Source: PZPK01 sp965230795
GTDB lineage: Bacteria > Pseudomonadota > Gammaproteobacteria > Pseudomonadales > Oleiphilaceae
Direction: 5' to 3'
Assembly: GCA_965230795.1 (NCBI GenBank)
Contig: OZ246020.1
Location: forward strand, 1,116,001-1,180,000
Length of the DNA stretch: 64,000 nt
Positions within the stretch are counted from its first letter, which is position 1; each line of letters begins with the position of its first letter. The notes under the pieces are model-generated. The model made no database searches, was not told the DNA's origin, and saw only the letters and a list, made by a program, of their open reading frames with translations. The position numbers and the translations under genes were made by a program. This document shows, one piece after another, positions 42,711 through 51,693 of the stretch.

Positions 42711-43733
42711 CTAGAAGGTGTAGTTCACCATGACCGGATAGTGATCCGACAGGTCAGTGGTATAGCCGTCATGCCAGTACCAACCGCTGCACAGGGGCCA
42801 CCAGCCACGCAGGTAGGACCAGTACCAGGACGTAGGTGATTTCAACGCGATCACTTCCATTTCTGCACTATTGCTTGCTTGCAGGTGGTCATTGCGGATC
42901 AGCACGTAATCGAGCGTGTCGTTGTAGCACATGTCATAGTCGAAATAGTAGTTGTAAGCGCGGGACATCCAGTTGTCTTCCGGATAAGAACCGAAGCCTT
43001 GGGTGTTGGGGAAGTTGAGAGATGACTGACTGTGGCTCAGCATGTCGGCGACTTGCGAACTCAGGCTGAAATCCACATTCATGTCGCCGGCGACAATAAG
43101 CGGTTCATTGGCGGGAATGCCGAAGTCATCCATCCACTCGGTAATCTCATCCAGCTGACTCATGCGAATGCTGTGTTCCTGATCTGCGGCTTCATCGTGG
43201 GTCGCTTGCAGATGGGTGCCAACGATGTGATAGGTGTAGCCCTGTTTGACAATGCTGGCATAGGCCGCCCCTTTATTGGACTGATAGTCCCAGGAGCCCT
43301 GCAGGCTGGCAACGAAGACATGCTGGTGTTGTTCAACGATGGGCCACTTACTGGCGATCACCACACCGCCGCGAATGACAAAGGGACTGTTGGAACAGTT
43401 ACCGGAAATGGAATCCCAGCCACCGCCGCTGCAATTTAAGCCGACAACAGGTGTGAGGTAGGGATAGATATCGCTCATGGACTGCAGTGTGTTGTAGGCA
43501 TCGTCAGTAAAGACTTCGCTGAAGGCGATCACGTCGGGAGTTTCAGGCATGGCCCGAATGGCGTCATCCAGATGTGCGAGGCGCTGACTCTGGTCCCAGT
43601 CCTGAACAGGTAGTTGCATGATGTTGTAGGCCATCACGCTGAGCTCCGGACGGTCGGCCCAGGCGTTGGAAGTTGTGGTAATCGAAGCGATCAGCATAAG
43701 GCTGCCGATAAACAGCCGTTGAAGGGTAGGCAT
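42711..43733 (-). CDS. secreted sphingomyelinase C / endonuclease-exonuclease-phosphatase family protein
   Basis: The 340-residue protein has a signal peptide (to about residue 26, SNAWA). Its DNase I-like phosphodiesterase fold is arranged as in bacterial neutral sphingomyelinases: VMAYNIMQLP, DVIAFSEVF (metal-binding Glu), IVGTHLQA, IVAGDMNVD, LDYVLIRND and LSDHYPVMVNY (catalytic His). It would cleave sphingomyelin or a related phosphodiester outside the cell. A Trp/Tyr-rich segment SWYWSYLRGWWPLCSGWYW near residue 305 resembles the membrane-inserting hydrophobic hairpin of haemolytic sphingomyelinases. AGGAG precedes the ATG, and two HutC-type palindromes lie upstream. Confidence 0.83.
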   Translation of the reverse strand: MPTLQRLFIGSLMLIASITTTSNAWADRPELSVMAYNIMQLPVQDWDQSQRLAHLDDAIRAMPETPDVIAFSEVFTDDAYNTLQSMSDIYPYLTPVVGLNCSGGGWDSISGNCSNSPFVIRGGVVIASKWPIVEQHQHVFVASLQGSWDYQSNKGAAYASIVKQGYTYHIVGTHLQATHDEAADQEHSIRMSQLDEITEWMDDFGIPANEPLIVAGDMNVDFSLSSQVADMLSHSQSSLNFPNTQGFGSYPEDNWMSRAYNYYFDYDMCYNDTLDYVLIRNDHLQASNSAEMEVIALKSPTSWYWSYLRGWWPLCSGWYWHDGYTTDLSDHYPVMVNYTF

Positions 43734-43748
43734 TACGTTCTCCTAGTT

Positions 43749-43760
43749 TGGTCTAAACCA
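43749..43760. promoter_or_regulatory. HutC/NagR-like palindrome TGGTCTAAACCA
   Basis: The TGGT-N4-ACCA inverted repeat sits just upstream of the AGGAG of the sphingomyelinase gene, at 43742-43746. Regulators of the GntR/HutC subfamily (for example NagR and DasR) bind TGGTCTAGACCA-like sites. Its location in the leader suggests repression of that gene. Confidence 0.5.
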
Positions 43761-43815
43761 CGTTGGTTTTTGTTTTACGTTAAGGCTCTAAATTATTGAA
43801 TAGTGCCCAAAATGC

Positions 43816-43837
43816 CAATCTGGTATAGACCAGATTG
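43816..43837. promoter_or_regulatory. perfect inverted repeat containing TGGTATAGACCA
   Basis: CAATCTGGT-ATAG-ACCAGATTG is a perfect repeat with nine-base arms. Its core matches the site at 43749-43760 and lies 72 bases further upstream. Two such sites in one short promoter region are unlikely by chance and suggest a shared regulator, which is not encoded in the window. Confidence 0.6.
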
Positions 43838-44005
43838 AGAGACCACTTTAGCGAGGCTTTGTTGCAGGTGTGTTGCGTTTTTATGAAAAGGCAAGAGGTG
43901 GTTGGAGCAGGTAACCCCTCACAGAGAGGAGGTTTGAGCCGACTACACTGAGCTGCTCGCGATGGTCGATTCAAACCTATTGTTGAAACGAGAGGTTCCG
44001 TTAGT

Positions 44006-44818
44006 TTACTGCAGCAATTGCAGCACTAAGCCCCTATCTGAATTGGCCTGGGCTTGAATCGCAATGCCGGCCTGGTCTCTCACCTGATTTGCGGCGAGAT
44101 CAGAAAGCTCTTTTGCCAGGTCTGCATCCTCAATACGACTGCGCGCTTCGCTTTCGTTGATGCGGGTGGTTTCCAGGTTATTGATGGTGTTCTCCAGTCG
44201 GTTGGCGAGGGCGCCAAAGTCGCTGGCCTGGGAGGTGATGGCTTCGGAGGCTTCATCCAGCACGCTCAGGGCCTCACTGGCACCGGCCTGGGTACTGATG
44301 TCGATATCGTTGAGCCCCAGTGTATTTAGCGCTTCCCCCAGGTTGTTACCCGGAACGGTGAGTTGATCACCATTGTTCGGTCCGACCTGCAAGCTAAGTT
44401 CATTGTCGCCTTCGAACAGGGAGACGCCGTTAAAGCTGGTGTTTTCCAGAATGCCCTGATTCTCTTCCGTGAGTTGTTCGGCTTCAGCAGCCAGGGCCTG
44501 GCGGTCCTGATCGGTCAGAGTGCCGTTTGCGGCACTCAAGGCCAGTTCGCGAATACGGGCAACATTATTGCTCAGGTTTTGCAGAGCGCCGTCCGCCGTT
44601 TGAGCAAGTGAAATGCCGTCACCGGCATTCCTGGAGGCGACCGCCAGGCCATCGATCTCCTTGGAAAATCGACTGGCAATGGCAAGGCCTGCGGCATCGT
44701 CAATGGCAGAGTTGATCCGCTTGCCCGAACTAACACGTTCGTAGCCCGTGGACACCGGGTCGTTGTTGGTTCGGTTAGGACTGATGTAAGACGATGAACC
44801 GTTGATATTGATGGGCAT
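44006..44818 (-). CDS. orphan flagellin
   Basis: The 270-residue protein is a short flagellin with the two conserved terminal domains and almost no variable centre. The N-terminal region has GYERVSSGKRINSAIDDAAG, LAIASRFSKEIDGL and DGISLAQTADGAL. The C-terminal region has SRIEDADLAKELSDLAANQV and ends LVLQLLQ. The first 25 residues (MPININGSSSYISPNRTNND) differ from the usual hydrophobic heptads of filament-forming flagellins. No other flagellar gene is in the window. It may be a minor or alternative filament protein, a secreted protein, or a target of the TPR/O-GlcNAc-transferase-like protein about 40 kb away. Confidence 0.85.
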   Translation of the reverse strand: MPININGSSSYISPNRTNNDPVSTGYERVSSGKRINSAIDDAAGLAIASRFSKEIDGLAVASRNAGDGISLAQTADGALQNLSNNVARIRELALSAANGTLTDQDRQALAAEAEQLTEENQGILENTSFNGVSLFEGDNELSLQVGPNNGDQLTVPGNNLGEALNTLGLNDIDISTQAGASEALSVLDEASEAITSQASDFGALANRLENTINNLETTRINESEARSRIEDADLAKELSDLAANQVRDQAGIAIQAQANSDRGLVLQLLQ

Positions 44819-44952
44819 AACAACACCGCTTTAACATGTATGGATAATGATCAACTTAGCACTCGCGCATGCAGAACTAAAGCCATCTGATTGAGTATTT
44901 TGTACTGAAAACATGACGCTTTGTTTCTCATTGAAATAAGGTGATACTGAGG

Positions 44953-45010
44953 GAAGCTAGAAGCTAGAAGCTAGAAGCTAGAAGCTAGAAGCTAGAAGCT
45001 AGAAGCTAGA
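44953..45010. repeat. tandem heptamer repeat, eight copies of GAAGCTA
   Basis: Eight perfect consecutive copies of the 7-base unit GAAGCTA run from 44953 to 45008, plus two further matching bases. The array ends 35 bases before the ATG of the DUF4112 gene. Such perfect short tandem arrays are prone to slipped-strand change in copy number. Being upstream of the start rather than inside the gene, it could alter promoter spacing or mRNA leader structure. Confidence 0.95.
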
Positions 45011-45044
45011 GCCTTCGAATACACATTTACCAATGTAATACGCT

Positions 45045-45530
45045 ATGCACCCCGATTTGTCCGATGAACAATTGCTTGCTTCCCTCAAGCGTCTCGATCG
45101 ACTGGCAGACTTATCCGATAGCAAGTTTCGCATTCCCTTTACCAGAATCCGCTTTGGGCTGGATTCGCTGATCGGTCTGATTCCGGTTGTCGGCGAAACC
45201 ATTGGCCTGGTCATTTCCCTGTATATTCTGATGGAGGCATCCAAGCTCGGGGTGCCGAGGGCACTGAAGGCGAAGATGTTGGGGAATATTCTGCTGGACT
45301 GGCTGGTGGGTCTGGTGCCTGTGGTTGGAGATATCGCCGACATCGCCTTCAAGGCTAACGTTCGCAATATGAAGCTTCTGGTGGAGCACATTGACGAGAA
45401 ACGTCAGCGACGTAGAAGTGTTACGGCAACTGCTCAGAACAAGCTGCTGACAAAAATCGTTCTGGTTTTGCTGGCTTTAAGCTTGATCGGGCTCAGTGTT
45501 TACGCCCTGTGGCGATATGTTCCAGTCTAG
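45045..45530 (+). CDS. DUF4112 domain membrane protein
   Basis: The 161-residue protein has the DUF4112 pattern: FGLDSLIGLIPVVGETIGL, a hydrophobic hairpin, then a second copy NILLDWLVGLVPVVGDIADI and FKANVRNM. A polar stretch and a final membrane helix (about residues 138-158) follow. The twofold GLxPVVGD repeat is characteristic. Function is unknown. The start is the ATG at 45045. The heptamer array directly upstream may affect its expression. It is convergent with a diguanylate cyclase gene 3 bases away. Confidence 0.83.
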   Translation: MHPDLSDEQLLASLKRLDRLADLSDSKFRIPFTRIRFGLDSLIGLIPVVGETIGLVISLYILMEASKLGVPRALKAKMLGNILLDWLVGLVPVVGDIADIAFKANVRNMKLLVEHIDEKRQRRRSVTATAQNKLLTKIVLVLLALSLIGLSVYALWRYVPV

Positions 45531-45533
45531 ATC

Positions 45534-46724
45534 TCAAACCTTGGCCACTTGCTGGTCGAAAATATAAAAACTGTTCTTGCCCTGGCGTTTTGCCTCGTAC
45601 ATGGCGTCGTCCGCCAACTTCTTGAGTTCGCTGGCGTCCACTGCATGCTCTGGAAAAATGGCGCAGCCAATACTGGCGTGAATCAGGATGGTTTCTCCGT
45701 TTATTTCGATGGGTTTGGAGATGGCACTTAGCAGGCGGTTGCACAAAAACTCCAGTTGCGCGCGGGTGGATAGTTGATCGACAACCAGCAGGAACTCATC
45801 ACCTCCGACCCGACAGGCGATATCCTGCGTCCGCATCTCCTTCTTGATGCGCCGTGCGGTTTCCACCAGCACCGTGTCGCCCACATCATGACCGTACTGG
45901 TCGTTGATCGGCTTGAAATTGTCGAGATCCAGAAACATCACCGCCAGTTCATAGTTCTGCTGGTTGGCTTTGTTGATCAGCTGCTGCAAGAAGTCGCGGG
46001 CAGCTTTCAGGGAATAAAGCCCGGTTAGAGGGTCCTGGTTGGCGATCTTTTCCAGCTGTTTCTTTTCGCTGTCGAGTGACTGAATGGCATTCAGCTTTTC
46101 TGTCAGCTCCCGAATGTAGCTTTTAATCGACACCTCCATGGGATAGAAGATAAAGCGCGCTTCCAGCACAAGCAGCAGCAAAGAGGTAATCCAAACTGCA
46201 AGCTCCAGCTTTTTGAGAATCTGAACCCGTTCGTTGGCTTCGGATTCATACTGTTCAACGACCGCATTTAGTTGAAACAGCAAGGGTTCAGTGAAACCGG
46301 CGCTGAAAACGCTCTGGTCGTGGGAATCAGCCTTGCCGGAAAACAGTGCCCGCGCTGCACTGACATAGAGCTTAATAAGAGAGTCAAGACTGGGAGAACC
46401 TCCATAGTAAAGCGCGGCGAGCTCTGGAGACAGCTCGTCGGCATTGGTGGTGAGATAGAGGTGGCTTTGCTCGAAACGATTCACAGCCTGCTGCAGATCC
46501 AGTCGCGCCTGTTCACGATACCCGGATTCATCCAGACGAGTGACAGACAGGGCAATCTTTTGCGACAGCATGCGCTGCCGGCCAGATACGTTGATTTTGT
46601 CGGCATCATCGTTCTGTTGATCCAGTACGGTGAAGAACAGGAACGCTGAAAAAGAGGTCAGCAGGGCGATCAACAGCAAGGCTGTCAGATAGCGGAGTCG
46701 AAGATGCAGAGCTTGATTTTTCAC
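45534..46724 (-). CDS. diguanylate cyclase with PilJ-type sensor domain
   Basis: The 396-residue protein has a first membrane helix (about 12-33). A periplasmic helical sensor follows, with the PilJ/type IV pili methyl-accepting signature DKINVSGRQRMLSQKIAL. A second helix comes near residue 185, then a coiled linker and a C-terminal GGDEF domain with NQDPLTGLYSLKAARDFL, FLDLDNFKPINDQYGHDVGD and the intact active site VGGDEF. Preceding RTQD-type residues could form an inhibitory site but I am unsure. The start is a GTG at 46724. Upstream 46725-47001 is a divergent promoter region with no structure that I recognise. Confidence 0.88.
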   Translation of the reverse strand: MKNQALHLRLRYLTALLLIALLTSFSAFLFFTVLDQQNDDADKINVSGRQRMLSQKIALSVTRLDESGYREQARLDLQQAVNRFEQSHLYLTTNADELSPELAALYYGGSPSLDSLIKLYVSAARALFSGKADSHDQSVFSAGFTEPLLFQLNAVVEQYESEANERVQILKKLELAVWITSLLLLVLEARFIFYPMEVSIKSYIRELTEKLNAIQSLDSEKKQLEKIANQDPLTGLYSLKAARDFLQQLINKANQQNYELAVMFLDLDNFKPINDQYGHDVGDTVLVETARRIKKEMRTQDIACRVGGDEFLLVVDQLSTRAQLEFLCNRLLSAISKPIEINGETILIHASIGCAIFPEHAVDASELKKLADDAMYEAKRQGKNSFYIFDQQVAKV

Positions 46725-47001
46725 GATAATGCCTGCTTGAATTCCCTGGCTGACACGGAGGGTGCAACAAACTGTGTTTCCTGAAGCATAATCAATCCTC
46801 GGAAAGCTGCCAAATGATGCATGTCATTTCGTCCTTATATCACTTGGCGAAGGCGTCAGGTGACAGTATCGATTCGGTATGGCTTGCCTATACTGCATGG
46901 GCGTAGACGATTTGAATTGATACCTCGGCAAATAGTATGGGCTTGCCAGCGGATTAGCGCGAGTACATTCCAGACAACGATTAGCGAACTACATCTTCAA
47001 A

Positions 47002-48207
47002 ATGAAATGGAAAGCTCAAGTTAAGTTCCTGATATCAAACCTGACAGCATCCGAGTCGTCGCAGCTCCACTTGCCTGTGATCGTGCTGATGGCGATGCTG
47101 GTTTTCTGGCCTGCAAATGTGCTGGCGAAGGAGGAATCGCCGCGCGAGCCGGTGCAGTCAGATCCCGTTCTGGATATATATGTACGCGAAGGGTGTCCGC
47201 ACTGCCGCGACGCCAAGGATTTTATGCCTGATTTTCTGGCACAGTACCCAAGTGTGCGCGTGCGATTCTTCGATGTCGCCCAAGACAAAACGGCTGCTGA
47301 CCAGCTTGTTGCATTGTATCGTTCGGCAGGCCAGTGGCCCCCGAGCGTGCCGACATTTCTATACAAGAATCGCATGTTGATTGGATTTAAAAATGCGACG
47401 GAAACCGGCGCTGATCTGGTTCAGATGTTGGGGCTGCAGGTCGGGAAGGATGGTCCAGCTAATGCCCGGGCAATCGATACGTCATGGTTCGGTCAGATTG
47501 ACGTCGAAACCCTGGGGCTTCCGCTGTTTACACTGGCCATCGGCTTGCTGGATGGCTTTAATCCTTGTGCCATGTGGGTGCTTTTGTTTTTACTGTCGAT
47601 GTTGGTGCATTTGAAAAGTCGTACCCGCATGGCGCTGATTGCCGGCAGCTTCGTCGTTGTAAGTGGCTTCGTCTACTACGCATTTATGGCAGCATGGCTC
47701 AATATGTTTCTATTGGTAGGCTTATCCAAAAGCATTCAGTATGCTCTGGCCGTGTTGGCGATTACGATTGCGCTGATCAATATCAAGGACTATGTCAGAC
47801 CGGCTCAGGGCATTAGCTTATCCATCCCCCAATCTGCGAAACCCGGAATCTATGCACGCATGCGAGCCATTATTCAGGCTGACAATATTGTCGCTGCAGT
47901 GCTGGCCGCGACGCTATTGGCGGTGATCGTGAATGTGATTGAGTTGCTGTGCACGGCGGGGTTCCCTGCCATGTATACAGCGATTCTGACACACATGTCG
48001 CTATCATCCGCTGAATACTATGGCTATCTGGGTCTCTATATTCTTGCTTACATGGCTGACGATACCTTGATGGTGGCAATCGCGGTGATTGCTTTGAGCA
48101 GCAAGAAGCTCTCGGTGAATGCTGGGCGCTACCTGAAACTGCTGAGTGGACTGGTGATGCTGGTTTTGGGGCTTGTGATGCTGGGTAAACCTGAATGGTT
48201 GTTTTAA
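47002..48207 (+). CDS. periplasmic redoxin fused to CcdA/DsbD-like membrane domain
   Basis: The 401-residue protein starts with a membrane or signal segment (about 24-42). A thioredoxin/glutaredoxin-like domain follows with active site CPHC (Cys65, Cys68), a cis-Pro region SVPTFLYKN and IGFKNATE. From about residue 170 a six-helix membrane domain contains GFNPCAMWVL and, after helix four, ELLCTAGFPAMYTAIL. These paired membrane cysteines resemble those by which CcdA/DsbD move electrons across the membrane. The fusion suggests one polypeptide that passes reducing power from cytoplasm to its own periplasmic redoxin. The final target is unknown. Confidence 0.75.
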   Translation: MKWKAQVKFLISNLTASESSQLHLPVIVLMAMLVFWPANVLAKEESPREPVQSDPVLDIYVREGCPHCRDAKDFMPDFLAQYPSVRVRFFDVAQDKTAADQLVALYRSAGQWPPSVPTFLYKNRMLIGFKNATETGADLVQMLGLQVGKDGPANARAIDTSWFGQIDVETLGLPLFTLAIGLLDGFNPCAMWVLLFLLSMLVHLKSRTRMALIAGSFVVVSGFVYYAFMAAWLNMFLLVGLSKSIQYALAVLAITIALINIKDYVRPAQGISLSIPQSAKPGIYARMRAIIQADNIVAAVLAATLLAVIVNVIELLCTAGFPAMYTAILTHMSLSSAEYYGYLGLYILAYMADDTLMVAIAVIALSSKKLSVNAGRYLKLLSGLVMLVLGLVMLGKPEWLF

Positions 48208-48355
48208 GGTATTTGCAGGGAAGTTGACTATTGCTCTGATGATTTATGTGAAGTGGAGCTTATCCTGAAAAAGTCTGAGCGTCCCTTTGTTTAATGCATC
48301 GTGACATTCGCATACCATCTCTGCACTCCAAAACAGAAATCGTAAAAGGATAATC

Positions 48356-49153
48356 ATGAATAAAGTTCAGTACCTTGTAACATGTTTAATAACGTTTCTT
48401 GTTTGCGCTTTTGCCCAGGCTGAACCGCTTTCCTCAGACACGCTGGACAAGCTGATTGTCCTGTCCGGGATTGATTCACAGGCGAAGGAAGCGGCGGCTG
48501 GTGCGCAGGTTATGTTCGCGCAAAGCCCTTTGGGTCAGGCAGATTCGGACAAGATCAAAGCGCTGCAAGACAAGGTGATCAGCTATAACAATCTCATTGA
48601 TGGCGCCAGCCAATCACTCAAGAATAGCCTGAGTGAACAGCAGGGAAGCAAGCTGATCGATTGGTATGAGAGTAACTTTGGTAATCGTATTGCACGCGCC
48701 GAGGAGGCGGGAAGCACGCCGGAAGCCATGCAAAACGCCATGCAAAACGCAGAATCCTTGCTTGCCGATCCAGCTCGGGTTGAGTTGGCAGACCAGTTTC
48801 TGGATTTAATGGGCGTCATCGAAGAATCGACGAAGATGCAAAAAACGCTGGCCAGCGCCATCTTTGCGGGAATGTCTTCGATTCAGTCTCCTGATAAGCC
48901 GGTAGATCTTGCCTCCATTGAAGCGATGATTGCGACGCAAATTGATGCGGCCAGGCCGCAGATTGAGCAGCAAATGCGACTCCTGTTTCTGAACATGTAC
49001 AAGGATTTTTCTGTAAAGGAATTGAATGAGTATTCTCAAGTGCTGGCGAGACCAGAGATGCAAGCTTTCAATCAGGCTGGTGCTCAGGGGATGGTGGACG
49101 TGATGTCCAAAGCGCTGGAGCAGTTCGTTGCTGAGGATGTGAAAACGCTTTAA
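48356..49153 (+). CDS. secreted DUF2059 domain protein
   Basis: The 265-residue protein has a signal peptide (to about residue 22, AFAQA) and an all-helical mature part. Near the C-terminus lies the DUF2059 element FLNMYKDFSVKELNEYSQVL, followed by a region matching a short conserved repeat. The family is periplasmic and of unknown function. It is a single gene, convergent with the substrate-binding protein gene; about 150 bases separate it from the redoxin fusion gene. Confidence 0.75.
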   Translation: MNKVQYLVTCLITFLVCAFAQAEPLSSDTLDKLIVLSGIDSQAKEAAAGAQVMFAQSPLGQADSDKIKALQDKVISYNNLIDGASQSLKNSLSEQQGSKLIDWYESNFGNRIARAEEAGSTPEAMQNAMQNAESLLADPARVELADQFLDLMGVIEESTKMQKTLASAIFAGMSSIQSPDKPVDLASIEAMIATQIDAARPQIEQQMRLLFLNMYKDFSVKELNEYSQVLARPEMQAFNQAGAQGMVDVMSKALEQFVAEDVKTL

Positions 49154-49218
49154 GTAAAAGCTCACAATGGTGAGTGGGATCAGGGCAGAGATGCTGGCTT
49201 GCTATGCCTTGATCCCCG

Positions 49219-49974
49219 TTATTCTCTTTCGAGAAGTACCTGCTCTCTTATTTTATCGTATTCACCGTTGGCGCGGATTTTCTGCAATTCAGCGTTAAAC
49301 TGATCCCGTTGTGCTTCGTGTTTAAACGCTACGTACCACCAAAGTTTGTTGTTTGGCAGCGGTGCGAACACGATCTCTTTATCCACTTCTCTGTGGCGAT
49401 CAGTAAAAGACGGAGCCAGTAAGTTGATCCACCACTTCAATAGTGTGTCATCGATTATGATGACTTCGCATTGTGTAGAGAGCCAGGAACGAACCTGTTT
49501 TTCCTGAAGCGGATACTCTTTATATTCTCGAAATGAAGGAATTTCCTTTTCGAAGCTGCTTCCCAGATTTTTGGTCGCATTCTGCCAGGCGCAAACTGAA
49601 TAGCCTTCCAGATCACTGTAATCCTTGAAATCGAGCTGATCACGAGTGCGACTAACGGCATAGTTTCGGTAAGCGATATAGGGGTCTGAAAAGAACAGCT
49701 CGTCATTGTTTTTCTGAACTTCAACGATGGCATCAACATGCATGTTGGCAAGTTCCAGATCCATGCGTTGATTCGGAGCAAACACGGGTTTGAATGCCCA
49801 ATCGAGCCGGGATGAAATGAGTTCAAACAACTCATATGATATGCCGCTGGGTGGAGCCTCAGAAATAAAAGGAGGTCGCGAGATACCAAACATCACGGTG
49901 AGTTCTGATTCCTCCGACCAGGTATTCAGGCTGATGAAGGCTAAAACGACAACCAGAAATAATCGACTCACCAT
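49219..49974 (-). CDS. periplasmic solute-binding protein (SBP_bac_3-like)
   Basis: The 251-residue protein has a signal peptide (MVSRLFLVVVLAFISLNTWS). Its two-lobe solute-binding fold resembles amino-acid-binding proteins: ELTVMFGISRPPFISE at the start, GISYELFELISSRL, and FFSDPYIAYRNYAVSR. No transporter genes accompany it, so it may be a sensor partner or a lone scavenging protein, as is frequent in marine gammaproteobacteria. The ATG at 49974 is chosen because the signal peptide begins there; the open frame extends to 50082. The ligand is unknown. Confidence 0.75.
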   Translation of the reverse strand: MVSRLFLVVVLAFISLNTWSEESELTVMFGISRPPFISEAPPSGISYELFELISSRLDWAFKPVFAPNQRMDLELANMHVDAIVEVQKNNDELFFSDPYIAYRNYAVSRTRDQLDFKDYSDLEGYSVCAWQNATKNLGSSFEKEIPSFREYKEYPLQEKQVRSWLSTQCEVIIIDDTLLKWWINLLAPSFTDRHREVDKEIVFAPLPNNKLWWYVAFKHEAQRDQFNAELQKIRANGEYDKIREQVLLERE

Positions 49975-50253
49975 GTCTCCCTGTTGTTCTTGGTTTGAAA
50001 TCATCGCTGAAGTATAGATTGCAAATTGCTGTTTCGCCGAACGCGATAGCCAGCAGTCGAACTCGCGACGAGCAGGTCTCACTTATTGGGTATGCCTGCC
50101 AGTCGCTGTTTCCACATGCTTTCCAAGCTTACCAATTCGTTAGTTGCATCCTGTAATAATTTTGACACAATTGCGCGCAAAATAACCAGCCCTGATTAGT
50201 GCAGGGTAAAATAAGCGTTAGCTTTAAGCGCATCTGATTTCGGAAGATTCCAT

Positions 50254-51648
50254 TTGATACTCCTTGCATGCCTGTACCTGTTGACGGCAAGTGTTTTCTA
50301 TTTGCTGTTCACAACTGAGGTGTCACTTGCCGATGGTGAGTTGGCGACCTTGCGTCTGTGGTTGTTGGTTCTGATGCTGCCTATTTTTTTCAAATACCTT
50401 GTTCAATTGCTCAGCGCTCCCTGGTACCCATGGCTGGAGAAGCGCCGTAATCAATCCTCGGGTATGCAGTTACCCAGGGTGACGGTATTGATTCCTGCCT
50501 GGAATGAAGAGGTAGGAATTTTGCGAACACTGCAGTCGGTACTGAACACAGGGTACAGTAACCTTGAATTAGTGGTGATTAATGATGGCTCCACGGATGG
50601 CACCCATCAATTGGTGAGTAATTTTATTGCTCGCCATAAATCATTGAGCAAGGATCAGGAAAAGACGGCGCAGATTAGATATCTGAATCTATCCAATGGG
50701 GGTAAGGCCAGGGCTCTTAATCGCGGCCTGGAAGTGGCCACTGGCGAATTCGTCATGACTCTGGATGCGGACAGTCTGGTGGATGCGGAAGCGATTGAAC
50801 GTATGCTGCCTCGATTTGCCGATCCGAAAGTCGGTGCGGTGGCGGGCAATGTGATTGTGGGGAATCGTAAAAAGCCCATCGCATTGCTACAGCAGCTTGA
50901 GTATCTCTACGGCTTCTTTTTTAAACGTGCCGACTCGATTTTCAATGCGGTGTATATCATTGGTGGCGCTGCCGCGGCGTATCGTAAACAGGTGCTGGAC
51001 AAGCTGGGTGGTTTCGATCACCGCATCATCACCGAAGATATTGAGATGTCGACCCGGATTCTCCGGGAGGGCTACAAAACCCGCTTTGCGGCCGATTCAG
51101 TTGTCTATACCGAAGGGCCGAGTGATTGGCGTGGCTTGTGCCAGCAACGCCTGCGCTGGAAGTTCGGGCGCCTGCTGACCTTCATCAAGCACCGTCAATT
51201 ATTCTTCAATGCGCGCCTGGGTAATCCATACCTGTGTTTTCTTTTGTTGCCAGTAGCTTTGTATGCCGAATTGTCACTGCTTTTTGAAGTGGTCTTTCTG
51301 GGCGCGTTTTTTGGCTATACGATTTATGCCAGTGACTATCTTCCGTTGGCCTGTGTGATCGCTTTTATGTCCACGCTGATAGCCTTGCAAATTCATTTTG
51401 ATGCCAGGGCGCGGTTTCATCGCAACATTCTCGGTCTAGCACCCGTTGCCTGGTTACTGTTCTATGTGATTGACGCCGTCGAGCTGCAGGCACTGGTCCG
51501 TAGCATCAACCGCCTGGTGAGACGTCAGCAGCCGGAGTGGCAGAAATGGGTGCGAAAGGGATTGCAGCATAAGGCTGTGCCCGTGTCTGAATCGGTTGAA
51601 GGGGAACTGGCAGATACGGTAATGGATTCCCTGGCGCCACGCGTCTGA
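50254..51648 (+). CDS. processive family 2 glycosyltransferase (membrane polysaccharide synthase-like)
   Basis: The 464-residue protein has two N-terminal helices and a GT-A domain. The domain carries VTVLIPAWNEE, VINDGSTDGT, LDADSLVD (metal-binding DxD), TEDIEMSTRI (catalytic Asp) and QQRLRWKFG (the Q/RxxRW motif of processive synthases). C-terminal membrane helices lie at about 320-410. It resembles PgaC/NodC/cellulose-synthase-type enzymes that extend and export a polysaccharide. No deacetylase, porin or PilZ partner lies beside it, so the product is unknown. The TTG start at 50254 is supported by GGAAG seven bases before it. Confidence 0.85.
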   Translation: MILLACLYLLTASVFYLLFTTEVSLADGELATLRLWLLVLMLPIFFKYLVQLLSAPWYPWLEKRRNQSSGMQLPRVTVLIPAWNEEVGILRTLQSVLNTGYSNLELVVINDGSTDGTHQLVSNFIARHKSLSKDQEKTAQIRYLNLSNGGKARALNRGLEVATGEFVMTLDADSLVDAEAIERMLPRFADPKVGAVAGNVIVGNRKKPIALLQQLEYLYGFFFKRADSIFNAVYIIGGAAAAYRKQVLDKLGGFDHRIITEDIEMSTRILREGYKTRFAADSVVYTEGPSDWRGLCQQRLRWKFGRLLTFIKHRQLFFNARLGNPYLCFLLLPVALYAELSLLFEVVFLGAFFGYTIYASDYLPLACVIAFMSTLIALQIHFDARARFHRNILGLAPVAWLLFYVIDAVELQALVRSINRLVRRQQPEWQKWVRKGLQHKAVPVSESVEGELADTVMDSLAPRV

Positions 51649-51693
51649 AAAAAAGTGATGCAGCCGGCTGGCGCATCGACAATGTCGTCAATC

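Noticed and set aside
43780..43974. Small minus-strand open frame between the sphingomyelinase and flagellin genes
   Set aside because: It overlaps the perfect inverted repeat at 43816-43837, has no ribosome binding site and no recognisable sequence.
44953..45010. CRISPR-like array
   Set aside because: The units are 7 bases with no spacers; it is a simple tandem repeat.
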